From contig NZ_JARUND010000002.1 of assembly GCF_036898825.1 (NCBI RefSeq), positions 1,736,001 through 1,800,000 of the forward strand: a stretch of 64,000 nt of DNA, written 5' to 3'. Both the position numbers and the translations under genes were made by a program. The notes beneath the pieces are model-generated. The model was not told the origin of the DNA. It worked only from the letters and a program-made list of their open reading frames with translations, and searched no databases. Of this stretch, positions 47,613 to 56,175 are shown piece after piece; within the stretch, counting starts at the first letter, position 1; every line of letters begins with the position of its first letter. This DNA comes from Streptomyces sp. B21-083 (GTDB lineage: Bacteria > Actinomycetota > Actinomycetes > Streptomycetales > Streptomycetaceae).

Positions 47613-47690
47613 CAAAAACGCCCGGACCCGCAGGCGGCAACCACCTGCGGGTCCGGTCACATCACACGCGGCTCAAGGCCAGCGCCAGCG

Positions 47691-48074
47691 TCACGCCGCC
47701 TTCGGCGCGTTGACGTCCGACGGCAGAGCCTTCTGCGCGACCTCGACGAGCGCGGCGAACGCGGTGGCGTCGTTGACGGCGAGCTCGGCAAGGATCTTGC
47801 GGTCGACCTCGATGTTCGCCGCGTTCAGACCCTGGATGAAGCGGTTGTAGGTGATGCCGTTGGCACGGGCAGCGGCGTTGATGCGCTGGATCCACAGCCG
47901 ACGGAAGTCGCCCTTGCGCTTCTTGCGGTCGTTGTAGTTGTAGACCAGGGAGTGGGTGACCTGCTCCTTGGCCTTGCGGTACAGGCGCGAACGCTGACCG
48001 CGGTAACCCTTGGCGGCCTCGAGGATCGCCCGGCGCTTCTTGTGGGCGTTTACTGCCCGCTTGACGCGTGCCAC
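47691..48074 (-). CDS. rplT: 50S ribosomal protein L20
   Basis: Binds 23S rRNA early in large-subunit assembly and, in some bacteria, represses the infC operon. The 127-residue protein has the typical start [14 protein letters not shown] and the long basic helix, then [20 protein letters not shown] and FAALVEVA. The start is GTG with an AAGGAG site. Third gene of infC-rpmI-rplT. Confidence 0.97.
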   Translation of the reverse strand: MARVKRAVNAHKKRRAILEAAKGYRGQRSRLYRKAKEQVTHSLVYNYNDRKKRKGDFRRLWIQRINAAARANGITYNRFIQGLNAANIEVDRKILAELAVNDATAFAALVEVAQKALPSDVNAPKAA

Positions 48075-48174
48075 TTTTAACTCCTTGCAGCGGGGCCGTG
48101 GTTGTCGTCACACAGCCCGATTTCGATGGGGTCCCGGTCTTCAGACGTACTTACGGCGCACAGGCGCCGGTACG

Positions 48175-48369
48175 TCACTTGCCGAGAAGCTTCTTGATCT
48201 TCTTGGCGTCGCCCGGGGCCATCTCGGCGGTGCCGGTGAGGCGGCGCGTCACGCGGGACGACTTGTGCTCGAGCAGGTGGCGCTTGCCGGCACGCTCGCG
48301 CAGCACCTTGCCGGAGCCGGTGATCTTGAAGCGCTTGCTGGCACCGCTGTGCGACTTGTTCTTCGGCAT
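48175..48369 (-). CDS. rpmI: 50S ribosomal protein L35
   Basis: A 64-residue basic protein of the large subunit. It starts [20 protein letters not shown] and continues [14 protein letters not shown], the normal L35 pattern. It is second in the operon, about 100 bp from each neighbour. Confidence 0.97.
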   Translation of the reverse strand: MPKNKSHSGASKRFKITGSGKVLRERAGKRHLLEHKSSRVTRRLTGTAEMAPGDAKKIKKLLGK

Positions 48370-48475
48370 AGCGCCGTTCTCTCCTCGTCAGTGGCGTTCC
48401 GGTGCCCGGTCGTGAAACCGGGCACGGTGGAACGTCATGTGTATGGGTTGGCATCCCAGGGCGTGAGCCCCGGGA

Positions 48476-49210
48476 TCAGACCTCGGCGGATGCCGAGGCC
48501 GGAGCCTCGGTGGTCTCGACCTCGGCCTCAGCGACGTCCACGTCTCCGTCGTCACCGTCGTCGACGAGGTCACCGTCGTCGACGAAGTCCTCGTCGAGCT
48601 GGTCGGCTTCCGCGGCGTTCTGCGACTTGCCCGGGTTGGCCTTCGCTTCCGCCTTGCGGACCGCCTGGGCCTCGCGGGCCTCGGCCATCGCCTCGGTCTT
48701 CTTCTTGTGCGGACCGAGAACCATGATCATGTTTCGGCCGTCCTGCTTCGGGTTCGACTCGATGAACCCGAGGTCCTCGACGTCCGAGGCGAGCCGCTGC
48801 AGCAGTCGGTAGCCCAGCTCGGGCCGGGACTGCTCGCGACCACGGAACATGATCGTGATCTTGACCTTGTCGCCCTGCTTGAGGAACCGGACGACGTGAC
48901 CCTTTTTGGTGTCGTAGTCGTGCGGGTCGATCTTCGGCCGGAGCTTCATTTCCTTGATGACCGTGTGCGCCTGGTTCTTGCGCGCCTCACGGGCCTTCAT
49001 GGCCGACTCGTACTTGAACTTCCCGTAGTCCATGAGCTTGCAGACCGGCGGGCGCGCGCTCGCCGCCACCTCGACCAGGTCGAGGTCGTACTCCTGCGCA
49101 AGCTCCAGGGCCTTGGCAAGCGGAACAATCCCGACCTGCTCGCCGCTGGGACCGACAAGTCGCACTTCGGGAACGCGAATCCGGTCGTTGATGCGGGGCT
49201 CGGTGCTGAT
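48476..49210 (-). CDS. infC: Translation initiation factor IF-3 (probable ATC start)
   Basis: IF-3 keeps the 30S subunit free and checks the start codon and initiator tRNA. The N domain begins at [20 protein letters not shown]; the C domain follows after the lysine-rich linker ([38 protein letters not shown]). An acidic tail of about 45 residues ([18 protein letters not shown]) extends beyond the usual length. I place the start at ATC 49208-49210, because GAGGAGGA ends 3-4 nt before it. Upstream GTG codons (VWCYRGG) read through that ribosome-binding site. Rare AUU/AUC starts are the classical autoregulatory device of infC. Confidence 0.92.
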   Translation of the reverse strand: MSTEPRINDRIRVPEVRLVGPSGEQVGIVPLAKALELAQEYDLDLVEVAASARPPVCKLMDYGKFKYESAMKAREARKNQAHTVIKEMKLRPKIDPHDYDTKKGHVVRFLKQGDKVKITIMFRGREQSRPELGYRLLQRLASDVEDLGFIESNPKQDGRNMIMVLGPHKKKTEAMAEAREAQAVRKAEAKANPGKSQNAAEADQLDEDFVDDGDLVDDGDDGDVDVAEAEVETTEAPASASAEV

Positions 49211-49511
49211 GGATCCTCCTCGGTAGCACCACACGACGGTCTTGCGGACCGTCGCGTATGTCTCTGATGACAATGGGACCAACTACCGGGGCACGCAAAA
49301 AATGCCCCGACGGGACACAGGCGGGGCTCCAAAGGCATACCGGAGCACCGCCGCGGTCAACCGCGGGGCGCACATCGGGCGACTCCATCGTCCGTACGGA
49401 ACGATGGTGGCCGCCTGACCGGGTGACCCGCCGTCCGTGAGGGCGGTCGGGTGGGAGATCGGAGCCTCCACTTGTGGGCCGGGCACGCAAGTGTCCAGCC
49501 GGTCGTGACAA
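49211..49511 (-). promoter_or_regulatory. infC operon leader with hairpins
   Basis: The 300 bp before infC contain CGGGGCA (49287-49293) pairing with TGCCCCG (49303-49309) around a loop that is U-rich in the mRNA (UUUUUU). GCTCC and GGAGC near 49325-49345 form a second possible hairpin. The stretch 49440-49520 is AT-richer and may hold the promoter. An attenuator controlled by L20, IF-3 or aminoacyl-tRNA supply is plausible but not shown. Confidence 0.5.
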
Positions 49512-49589
49512 AAGGTTAGCACCAAGTGGGAGGTGGTGCTAACCGCCGGGTAGCGGGCTCCCGCACAAAGGGGCCGGATCCCCTGGGCC

Positions 49590-49595
49590 TATCGT
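49590..49595 (+). promoter_or_regulatory. -10 element for leaderless DUF1844 transcript
   Basis: TATCGT lies 7 nt before the ATG at 49603, in the usual leaderless arrangement. No ribosome-binding site is visible. Confidence 0.6.
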
Positions 49596-49602
49596 GTGGG
49601 TC

Positions 49603-49980
49603 ATGAGTGAGACCCCTCCCCAGAGTGCCGAGAACGCTTCCCAGGGTGCCGACTTCGACGCCATGACCCGCGACATCGCCGAGGTCCCGGCGGTCGAGGT
49701 GATCGTGACGGTCGCCGTGAACCTGATGAGCGCCGCCGCCGTCAAGCTCGGTCTGACCGACGAGGGCGACAAGTACAAGGACCTGGACGAGGCCCGCAAG
49801 CTGGTGCACGCCCTCGCCGGCCTGCTCGACGCGAGCACGACGGAGATCAGCTCCTTCCACGCGGCCCCGCTGCGCGACGGCCTGAAGTCGCTCCAGCTGG
49901 CGTTCCGCGAGGCGTCCCTCGTCCCGGACGAGCGGGGCCAGGGCCCCGGCGAGAAGTACACGGGCCCGGTCTACGGCTAG
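49603..49980 (+). CDS. DUF1844 family protein
   Basis: A 125-residue protein of the DUF1844 family, which is conserved beside infC-rpmI-rplT in actinobacteria. The conserved helices are EVIVTVAVNLMSAAAVKLGL and the LDEARKLVHALAGLLDAST segment. The N-terminal 25 residues look disordered and acidic. Function is unknown. The start ATG is supported by the leaderless promoter; a GTG-type upstream start would add three residues. Confidence 0.88.
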   Translation: MSETPPQSAENASQGADFDAMTRDIAEVPAVEVIVTVAVNLMSAAAVKLGLTDEGDKYKDLDEARKLVHALAGLLDASTTEISSFHAAPLRDGLKSLQLAFREASLVPDERGQGPGEKYTGPVYG

Positions 49981-50009
49981 ATCGCGGATCGGGCACGGAC
50001 CGGGAGCGG

Positions 50010-50342
50010 TCAGTCGCCCATGAACCACAGGTAGCTGCCCGGCGTCCCGGCGCACGCCGCCAGAAGCTCGGCGAGATCGAGCAGTGCCGCCCTCTGCCGC
50101 TCGTCAGTACAGGGCTGCGCCAGAGCGACGGCCTCCTGACGGGCGACTTCGGCTTCCTGCTCGTTGAACAGGGTGTCGCCGTAGGGATCCACCCAGCCGA
50201 GCTTGCCCGAGCCGTGTCGGTCGAGCGCGCTCAGCGCCCTCGCCAGCGCTTCACCGTGCTCGTAGGAACCTCTCAGCCGGGTCTCCGGGGACGACCTCTT
50301 GTGTGAGGGGCGCCCCGAGTGAAGCTCCAGTTCGATTCCCAT
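50010..50342 (-). CDS. Hypothetical small acidic protein
   Basis: A 110-residue protein of no family I recognise. It begins MGIELELHSGRPSHKRSS, followed by helix-rich stretches (GEALARALSALDRHGSG, NEQEAEVARQEAVALAQPC) and the end PGSYLWFMGD. The region DPYGDTLFNEQEAE looks like an acidic surface. There is no signal peptide or transmembrane segment. It is convergent with DUF1844 and lies 9 bp after the SseB-domain gene on the same strand, so it is probably co-transcribed. Its composition would suit a small immunity or inhibitor protein, but that is speculative. Confidence 0.65.
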   Translation of the reverse strand: MGIELELHSGRPSHKRSSPETRLRGSYEHGEALARALSALDRHGSGKLGWVDPYGDTLFNEQEAEVARQEAVALAQPCTDERQRAALLDLAELLAACAGTPGSYLWFMGD

Positions 50343-50351
50343 GCCCTGTCC

Positions 50352-51083
50352 TCAGGGACGCACGTAGAGGGGCTCGCCCGGGGGCGTGGCTCCGGCCGGC
50401 AGAAGTGCCAGGTCGAGGCCGCGCACCAGGCGGGCCCTCAGTGTCTCGTCGGCGGCGAGGCGCCCGGCGACCGCCCGGGCGGCGTCGGCCGGGGGTGCCG
50501 CCGGATCCAGTACGAGTGCGAGGGTGCCGTCGGCCTGTCCCGGGCCCAGATGGGCGCGGACCACGGCGGGCTCGGCGGCCACGGCGGCCCGTACGGCGTC
50601 GACCACGGCGGGATCGGCGAGCGGATCAGCCGTCGTACGCCCCTCGGCCAGCGCGAGCAGCGCGGAGCCGCTCAGCTCGTAGGGCACGGGCCCGGCCAGG
50701 TCGAGAACGATCGTGTCCGCCTTCTCGTGCGCGGCGGCCTGGATGGCCTGGTGCAGGGGCACGGCGACGGGGCGGGCGGCCGGGTCCCAGCGCGCCAGCG
50801 AGTCGGTGGACGTGAAGGCCGGCAGGGCCGTCCGGCCGCCGGCCTTGAGGGTCGGTACGGCCATGTCGCTCGTCTTCTCGTGGCGCAGCCCGTTCTCGTC
50901 CTCCTCGACCTCCCCGAGCACGGCGACGACGGGGACGAGCAGCCGGGCCCCTTTGAGGGCCGCCAGCACCGGTCCGACGGCGGTACGGTCCTCGGCCCAG
51001 GCCGCCAGTGCGGCGCTCAGCCGGGGGTCGGCACCGCCGTCGTCGTCGGGGAAGCCGGAGTCGGGAATGTTCTTGTTCGCCAC
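50352..51083 (-). CDS. SseB-domain protein
   Basis: A 243-residue protein resembling the SseB family (enhanced serine sensitivity) common in actinobacteria. The region VPTLKAGGRTALPAFTSTDS then RWDPAARPVAVPL is the diagnostic SseB core, and IQAAAHEKADTIVLDLAGPV follows. The C-terminal third is helical and Ala-rich. I use the GTG start at 51081-51083 (VANKNIPDSG); TAGGGT about 8 nt upstream could be a leaderless -10. It is close to the unknown 110-residue gene downstream. Confidence 0.8.
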   Translation of the reverse strand: MANKNIPDSGFPDDDGGADPRLSAALAAWAEDRTAVGPVLAALKGARLLVPVVAVLGEVEEDENGLRHEKTSDMAVPTLKAGGRTALPAFTSTDSLARWDPAARPVAVPLHQAIQAAAHEKADTIVLDLAGPVPYELSGSALLALAEGRTTADPLADPAVVDAVRAAVAAEPAVVRAHLGPGQADGTLALVLDPAAPPADAARAVAGRLAADETLRARLVRGLDLALLPAGATPPGEPLYVRP

Positions 51084-51232
51084 GGTGACCGACCCTATCG
51101 GGGGATCGCTCCTGGGCCTTCGCCGCCCCGGAAACCTGCCGTTCACGGGTTTCACAAAATCCTCAGTCATCGCTGACACGCATCTAACATTCGCCTAATC
51201 CGACGCACAGTCACGGCCACCAGCATCACGGC

Positions 51233-52288
51233 ATGGCCTCTGAGAGAGCTCCCCGGCGTCGGTCGCTCGTCTACGTCGTCCTCGCCTCCGCTGTCGTCAT
51301 GGGCGCGACGGGCGCGGGCACCGCGTATGTGAAGGCGCAGGCTCACGCGGACGTGGGCCGCGTATCGTCGTCGGCGGCAGCGCCCGTGCGGACCGAAGCG
51401 AGCGAGGAGGCGTCGGTGGAACCCGTCGCGGATCCCACGGTGGAACCGGACACGCTGCTGGCCGAGGCGATGAGGCCGGTGACCGCGGCGGCCGAGGACG
51501 GGGCCGAGGTGTCCGTGGCCGTGCTCGACGTCCGGTCGGGCGACAGCGCCGCCTACGGGGACGGGACGTTCGACACGGCGAGCATCGTCAAGGTGGACAT
51601 CCTGGCGACGCTGCTGCTCCGGGCGCAGGACGAGAACCGGAGCCTCACGGCGCAGGAGAAGACGTACGCCACCTCGATGATCGAGCTCAGCGACAACGCC
51701 TCGGCGTCCGCGCTGTGGACGGCGATCGGTGAGGCGGAGGGTCTCGCCGCCGCGAACAAGCGCTTCGGGCTGACGGACACCGAGGGTGGCGCCGGCATGC
51801 TGTGGGGGCTGACCCAGACCACCGCGGCCGATCAACTCGCCCTGCTCCAGCAGGTGTTCGCGGCGAACGGGGAGGCCTCACAGCTGAACGAGGCGTCCCG
51901 GACGTATCTGCGGGGTCTGATGGGCTCGATAGCCGAGGACCAGGACTGGGGAGTGTCGGCCGCGGCTGGCCCGAGTTCCGCCGGTCGCCGCTTCGCCCTG
52001 AAGAACGGGTGGTTGCCACGTACGGCGACCGGGCTGTGGGACATCAACAGCATCGGGCGGTTGACGACGGCGGACGGGCGGGAGTTCCTGGTCGCGGTGG
52101 TGTCGAACGGCAACACGACGAAGGCGAAGGGGGTTTCGCTGGTGGAGGCGGCGGCGCGGGCGGCGGTCTCGGTGTTCGACAGCACGGACGACACCGACAC
52201 GAACATGGCTGCCGCTACGGCTACGGCTACGAGCACGAGCACCACTGCTGCCGATGCCACGAAGTCCGTTACCGCTGACGGGTCCTGA
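51233..52288 (+). CDS. Exported beta-lactamase-fold serine hydrolase
   Basis: A 351-residue protein with an N-terminal membrane anchor (about 11-35) and a domain of the class A beta-lactamase/PBP fold. The motifs are TASIVK (nucleophilic Ser and Lys), SDN (residues near 158), and KNGW in place of KTG. A typical omega-loop Glu is not evident, so true beta-lactam hydrolysis is doubtful; a peptidase or non-catalytic role is as likely. The C-terminal 30 residues are Ala/Thr/Ser low complexity (AAATATATSTSTT). Between anchor and domain is a disordered 50-residue stretch. Confidence 0.83.
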   Translation: MASERAPRRRSLVYVVLASAVVMGATGAGTAYVKAQAHADVGRVSSSAAAPVRTEASEEASVEPVADPTVEPDTLLAEAMRPVTAAAEDGAEVSVAVLDVRSGDSAAYGDGTFDTASIVKVDILATLLLRAQDENRSLTAQEKTYATSMIELSDNASASALWTAIGEAEGLAAANKRFGLTDTEGGAGMLWGLTQTTAADQLALLQQVFAANGEASQLNEASRTYLRGLMGSIAEDQDWGVSAAAGPSSAGRRFALKNGWLPRTATGLWDINSIGRLTTADGREFLVAVVSNGNTTKAKGVSLVEAAARAAVSVFDSTDDTDTNMAAATATATSTSTTAADATKSVTADGS

Positions 52289-52320
52289 CGGCCGGTCGGA
52301 TCGCCGCCCGCCGCCCGGGC

Positions 52321-53526
52321 TCAGAAGCTGTCGTCGTAGGAGTCGTGGGCGGGGTGATCGACCGTTCTGCGGCGACCGCGCCACAGCGGGACCGCCGCGA
52401 CGAGGAGCACGACACCGAGGCCGCCGGCGACGGCACCGGTCCAGTTGGAGCTGTCGTCCTCCACGGGCGCCGCGTCCGGGCCCGCACCGAAGTACTCCTT
52501 GCCGTACGCGGTCGACCTCAGACCTTCCGGCTTCAGCTTGGCTGCCGCCCTGAGGGCCGCCGCGGGGTCGATGAAGCCGAAGCCGCGGGAGTCGTCCCGG
52601 CCGCCGTTCGGCGCGTTGCGGGCCGTGTCCTCCAGGAGCTTCTTGATCTGGGCGGGGGTCAGTCCGGGGTGGGCGGACTTGATGAGGGCGACGGCGCCGG
52701 AGACGAACGCGGCGGCGGCGCTCGTGCCCCAGCCCTCGTAGTAGCGGTGGTCGGGGGCGGCGATGACGACGTCGACGCCCGGGGCGCTGACCGTGGCGTA
52801 CCAGCGGCGGGTGGAGAAGGAGGCGCGGGTGCCGTACTTGTCCACGGCGGTCGCGGCGATGACGCCCGGGTAGGCGGCCGGGTAGGAGATGTGGTCGCCC
52901 TTCTCGCCCCCGTTGCCGGCCGAGGCGACGACGACGGCGCCCTTCTTCAGGGCGTACTGGACGGCCTCGTCCTCGGCGGGCTCGGGATGCGCGGACTTGG
53001 AGTCGTCGCCGAGGGAGAGGTTGATGACGTCGGCGCCCTGGTCGGCGGCCCAGCGGATGCCTTCGGCGAGGGCGTTGCCCCGGGTGTTGCGGGCCTTGCC
53101 GCGGGCCGAGTCGCCGTCTTCGAGGATCACCCGGATGGGCAGGATCTTGGCCTCGGGGGCGATGCCGAGGACTCCGTCGCCGTTGTCGTAGCCGTGGCCG
53201 TGACCGGCGATGATGCCGGCCATGGCGGTGCCGTGCTTGGCCCAGGACGCGTCGCCCTGGCTCGCTCCGAAGCCGACCATGTCCTTGCCTTCGAGGACGT
53301 TGCCGATGAGATCGGGGTGGTCGGCCTCGACGCCGGTGTCGAGCACGGCGACGGTGATGCCCTTGCCCTTGGTCGTCCGCCAGGCCTCCTGCGCGTGCAT
53401 CGCGTCCAGGGCCCACTGCTGGGCGCGGATGCTGTCGGCGTACGCGGTGGTGGTGGGCAGGAAGGTGAGGGAACCGGCGATGAGGAGGACGAGGAGCCCG
53501 CTTCGGGCTGTGCGGGTGCGGGTCAT
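52321..53526 (-). CDS. Mycosin-type subtilisin protease (S8)
   Basis: A 401-residue membrane-anchored serine protease of the type linked to ESX/type VII secretion. Residues 1-31 are a signal (ending TTTAYADSI). The triad is Asp in AVLDTGVEADHPDL, His in AKHGTAMAGIIAG, and Ser in GWGTSAAAAFVSGAVALI. The C-terminal helix GAVAGGLGVVLLVAAVPLW anchors it with a short basic tail. Its ATG overlaps the upstream gene stop by four bases, coupling it to the proline-rich repeat protein. No EsxA/EccC genes lie in this window, so a direct ESX role here is uncertain. Confidence 0.9.
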   Translation of the reverse strand: MTRTRTARSGLLVLLIAGSLTFLPTTTAYADSIRAQQWALDAMHAQEAWRTTKGKGITVAVLDTGVEADHPDLIGNVLEGKDMVGFGASQGDASWAKHGTAMAGIIAGHGHGYDNGDGVLGIAPEAKILPIRVILEDGDSARGKARNTRGNALAEGIRWAADQGADVINLSLGDDSKSAHPEPAEDEAVQYALKKGAVVVASAGNGGEKGDHISYPAAYPGVIAATAVDKYGTRASFSTRRWYATVSAPGVDVVIAAPDHRYYEGWGTSAAAAFVSGAVALIKSAHPGLTPAQIKKLLEDTARNAPNGGRDDSRGFGFIDPAAALRAAAKLKPEGLRSTAYGKEYFGAGPDAAPVEDDSSNWTGAVAGGLGVVLLVAAVPLWRGRRRTVDHPAHDSYDDSF

Positions 53527-55880
53527 GAGGGCAGTTTCGCGGCCGAGCCGACGGTCTTTCGCAGGGCCCGTTCGACGCGGTCGGCCAGGCCCTTCGCCTC
53601 ATGGCCGAGGCCCGCCTGGGCGATGGCCGTGACGGCGCCGGACTCCATGGTTTCCTCGGCGGGCTGCGGGGCGTCGACGCCGCGGCCGTCGGCCCAGCCG
53701 GAGACGGCGTACGTGACGACGGGGGCGTCGGTGAGGACGGAGATGGTCCAGGAGGCGCGCTGGGCGTCCCCGAAGTCGTCGGCGACGGTGTTCTTCGCGG
53801 CGTACGGGCGGGGCATCAGGTCGGTACGGCGGTCGAGGTGCTCGTTGCTGAAACGGGTGCGCAGGGCGCGCATCGCGGTGGCGTCGGCCTTGGTGAAGAG
53901 CAGGCCGACGGTGGTGACGTAACTCTGGGTCTCGTCGGTGTAGGTGGCGCGCAGGAGACGCTGGCAGCCGACGGGGGCGAGGGCCTTGCGCAGCAGCGGG
54001 TCGAAGGCGTCGGCGCAGCCGGTGTCCGGGGCGACGGCGATCCGGATCCAGGTCCGGTCGGCGCCCCCGGGGCCGGCTCCGTCGCCCTCGACGGTGGGCG
54101 GGAAGAGCTGGTCCACGGGGACGCTGTGCCAGAGCGACCCGGCCGCGGTGAACGCGGTGCGTGCGCCGGCGTCCCCGGAATCGTCCCCGGTCAGCCAACT
54201 CCCGGTCAGCGCACCGCCGATGAGCCCGAGCCCGAGCACGGCACAGCCGACGGCGAGCAGCGCCCGCCCGCTGAAGGAACGGGGCCTCGTCTCCGCGCCG
54301 TACACGTCGGGTCGCGCGAGCGAGACGATGGGCCGCCTCGAACCGGCGGTCCCACTGTCGCCGTAGGGGGCACTCCAGGAGAGGGCGGGGTCGGGCATGC
54401 CGGACGCGGAGGGCACGTTCGCGGGTCGCGGAGGGCCGGAAGGCGCCGCGGGCATCTCCTCCCCGGCACCCGGCCACCTGCCGGACCCCTTCGGCGGGTC
54501 GGCGACGGGCGCCCGGTACGGCTGTCCGGCGGGGCCGTTCGACGGGCCGACCGTAGGCGGGTCCGCGCGGTACGGGCGGCCGACGGGCGCGTGCGCGGGT
54601 GCCGGAGGCGTCGCGGCGGTGCCTGGACGGGCGTTCGACGCCCGGGCCGGGCTGGGCCGGTACGGGCGGCCGACCGGGGCGTTCCCGCTACCGGGACGAC
54701 CGCTCGGCGCGTGCGGAGGGTCGGTGACGGCCCGCTCCGCGAGATACGGGCGACCGACGGGGGCACTCGCGGGCCGCGAGGGATCGTTGGGCACCGGAGG
54801 CGTCCCGGCGGTACCCGGACGGGCATCCGGGGCCCCGGGCGGACTCGACCGGTAAGGGTGGCCCACGGAGGTGTTCCCGGTACCCGGGCGACCGACGGGG
54901 GCACTCGCGGGCCGCGAGGGATCGTTGGGCACCTGAGGCGTCCCGGCGGTACCCGGACGGACATCCGGGGCCCCGGGCGGACTCGACCGGAAAGGGCGGC
55001 CGACGGAGGTGTTCGCGGTACCCGGGCGGCCGGTGGGCGGATCGGCGAGGTACGGGCGACCGGCGGGGGCGTTCGCGGGGCGTGGAACGCCGGTGGGCGT
55101 CTGAGGTGTCTCGGCGGTGCCGGGACGGGTGTCCGGTGTTTGGGGCGGGGTTGGGAGGTACGGGCGGCCGATGGGGGCCAGGGGCTGGTCCGGGGTGCGG
55201 GGTGCGGTCCTGGGGGTGGCGGGGGGCACGTCGGAGGAGCGCGTCTGGGGTCCGGCGGTCGGTCTACGCGTCGGGGCGGGGGGCGCCTCGGTGGGGCGCG
55301 GAGGGGCGGCCGGCGGGGGCTTGCGGAGGCGCCTGGTGGTCTCGGGCTCGGTGTGGGCGAGGCCGGGCGGGCGCCAGGGCGCCACGGGCGGCTCGTGGGC
55401 CGGGCGCGGCGGCAGGTCGGGGCGGGGGCGCGGTGCCGTCGGGCCGCCGGCTGCCGGGGGCGCGTCGGGGAGGCGTCCCGAGGAGGGCGGCGGGGGCGGC
55501 GTTATGGGGTCGCCGGCTTCCCGGGAGGGCGCTCGAAGGTGCGGGAACCGGGGCGGGGCAGTGTCCTTCGAGGCGCTCGGCGTCGGCGCGGGGGCGGCCG
55601 GTGCGCCGGGGGGCGTCGAGGCCGGGGTCACGGGACCTGACGCCGTACCAGATGCATCGGACGTACGCCTTGACGTGCTCGCCCCGTCGCCGGTCGCGAG
55701 CGGCCCCCGGCCCGCGCTGCCGACGCTGCCCGCGCTGTCCGAGCCGTTCTCGCCGGCTCCAGGCGCACCTTGCGCATCTCGCGTATCTCCAGCCGTACCG
55801 TCCGTGACCGGCGGCTCGGTCGGCGTTGGCGCAGTGGCCGGGCGCGGAGGGATGGAGGCGCGCCGCGCTTCCGTGCTCAT
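53523..55880 (-). CDS. Proline-rich tandem-repeat membrane protein coupled to mycosin
   Basis: A 785-residue protein not assigned to a family. Roughly residues 1-530 are cytoplasmic-side disordered sequence rich in Pro, Ala, Gly, Thr and Arg. It includes an imperfect repeat of about 46 residues built on GRPY/GRPF, SSPPGAPD, RPGTAGTP and NDPSRPASAPVG. A single transmembrane helix lies near 538-562 (RALLAVGCAVLGLGLIGGAL). The C-terminal 220 residues are a folded extracytoplasmic domain with DTGCADAFDPLLRKALAPVG and paired cysteines. The start ATG at 55878-55880 is the most likely; upstream in-frame sequence looks non-coding. It overlaps the mycosin start (ATGA), so it may be a protease partner or substrate. 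Confidence 0.78.
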   Translation of the reverse strand: MSTEARRASIPPRPATAPTPTEPPVTDGTAGDTRDAQGAPGAGENGSDSAGSVGSAGRGPLATGDGASTSRRTSDASGTASGPVTPASTPPGAPAAPAPTPSASKDTAPPRFPHLRAPSREAGDPITPPPPPSSGRLPDAPPAAGGPTAPRPRPDLPPRPAHEPPVAPWRPPGLAHTEPETTRRLRKPPPAAPPRPTEAPPAPTRRPTAGPQTRSSDVPPATPRTAPRTPDQPLAPIGRPYLPTPPQTPDTRPGTAETPQTPTGVPRPANAPAGRPYLADPPTGRPGTANTSVGRPFRSSPPGAPDVRPGTAGTPQVPNDPSRPASAPVGRPGTGNTSVGHPYRSSPPGAPDARPGTAGTPPVPNDPSRPASAPVGRPYLAERAVTDPPHAPSGRPGSGNAPVGRPYRPSPARASNARPGTAATPPAPAHAPVGRPYRADPPTVGPSNGPAGQPYRAPVADPPKGSGRWPGAGEEMPAAPSGPPRPANVPSASGMPDPALSWSAPYGDSGTAGSRRPIVSLARPDVYGAETRPRSFSGRALLAVGCAVLGLGLIGGALTGSWLTGDDSGDAGARTAFTAAGSLWHSVPVDQLFPPTVEGDGAGPGGADRTWIRIAVAPDTGCADAFDPLLRKALAPVGCQRLLRATYTDETQSYVTTVGLLFTKADATAMRALRTRFSNEHLDRRTDLMPRPYAAKNTVADDFGDAQRASWTISVLTDAPVVTYAVSGWADGRGVDAPQPAEETMESGAVTAIAQAGLGHEAKGLADRVERALRKTVGSAAKLPS
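54751..55026 (-). repeat. 138-bp tandem coding repeat
   Basis: A unit starting CGACCGACGGGGGCAC at 54751 recurs at 54889, a 138-bp (46-codon) period, with very few differences over most of the unit. Further diverged units flank it on both sides. It encodes the Pro-rich part of the mycosin-coupled membrane protein, and copy number may vary between strains. Confidence 0.8.
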
Positions 55881-56175
55881 GCACCCCCCGTTTCCTCGTA
55901 CCGGCGCAGGGCCGGCGGAGTCCGTGCGGCGCGGAACGCGGCCGTCCCGGGCACGCATACCCGCGCGGGCGTGCCGCCATCCGGGCGCGTACCTCCGCGC
56001 GCGGTGGCTCCTCCCTGCGTGAAGCGTCACTCTACGGGTTGACACCCCTCGAACGGGAACCAGTCCACGGCACCGGGGTTTCTGCCCGGGATCATCCCCC
56101 TGCCCTGCGGTAATCGTGTCCACCAGGGCTTACGCCCCCGCCGGGGCGCGGCGGGGGCGGAGACGCGGCGGTCGC

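Noticed and set aside
50010..50342. Toxin-immunity system
   Set aside because: Only one small unassigned protein is present, with no partner toxin, so the idea stays speculative.
52200..52290. GCTACG/GAGCAC microsatellite as a CRISPR or integration site
   Set aside because: It is a short low-complexity tail inside the serine hydrolase gene, with no repeat-spacer structure.
55881..56175. N-terminal extension of the proline-rich protein upstream of 55880
   Set aside because: No supported start codon, and the composition changes to Arg-rich random-like sequence.
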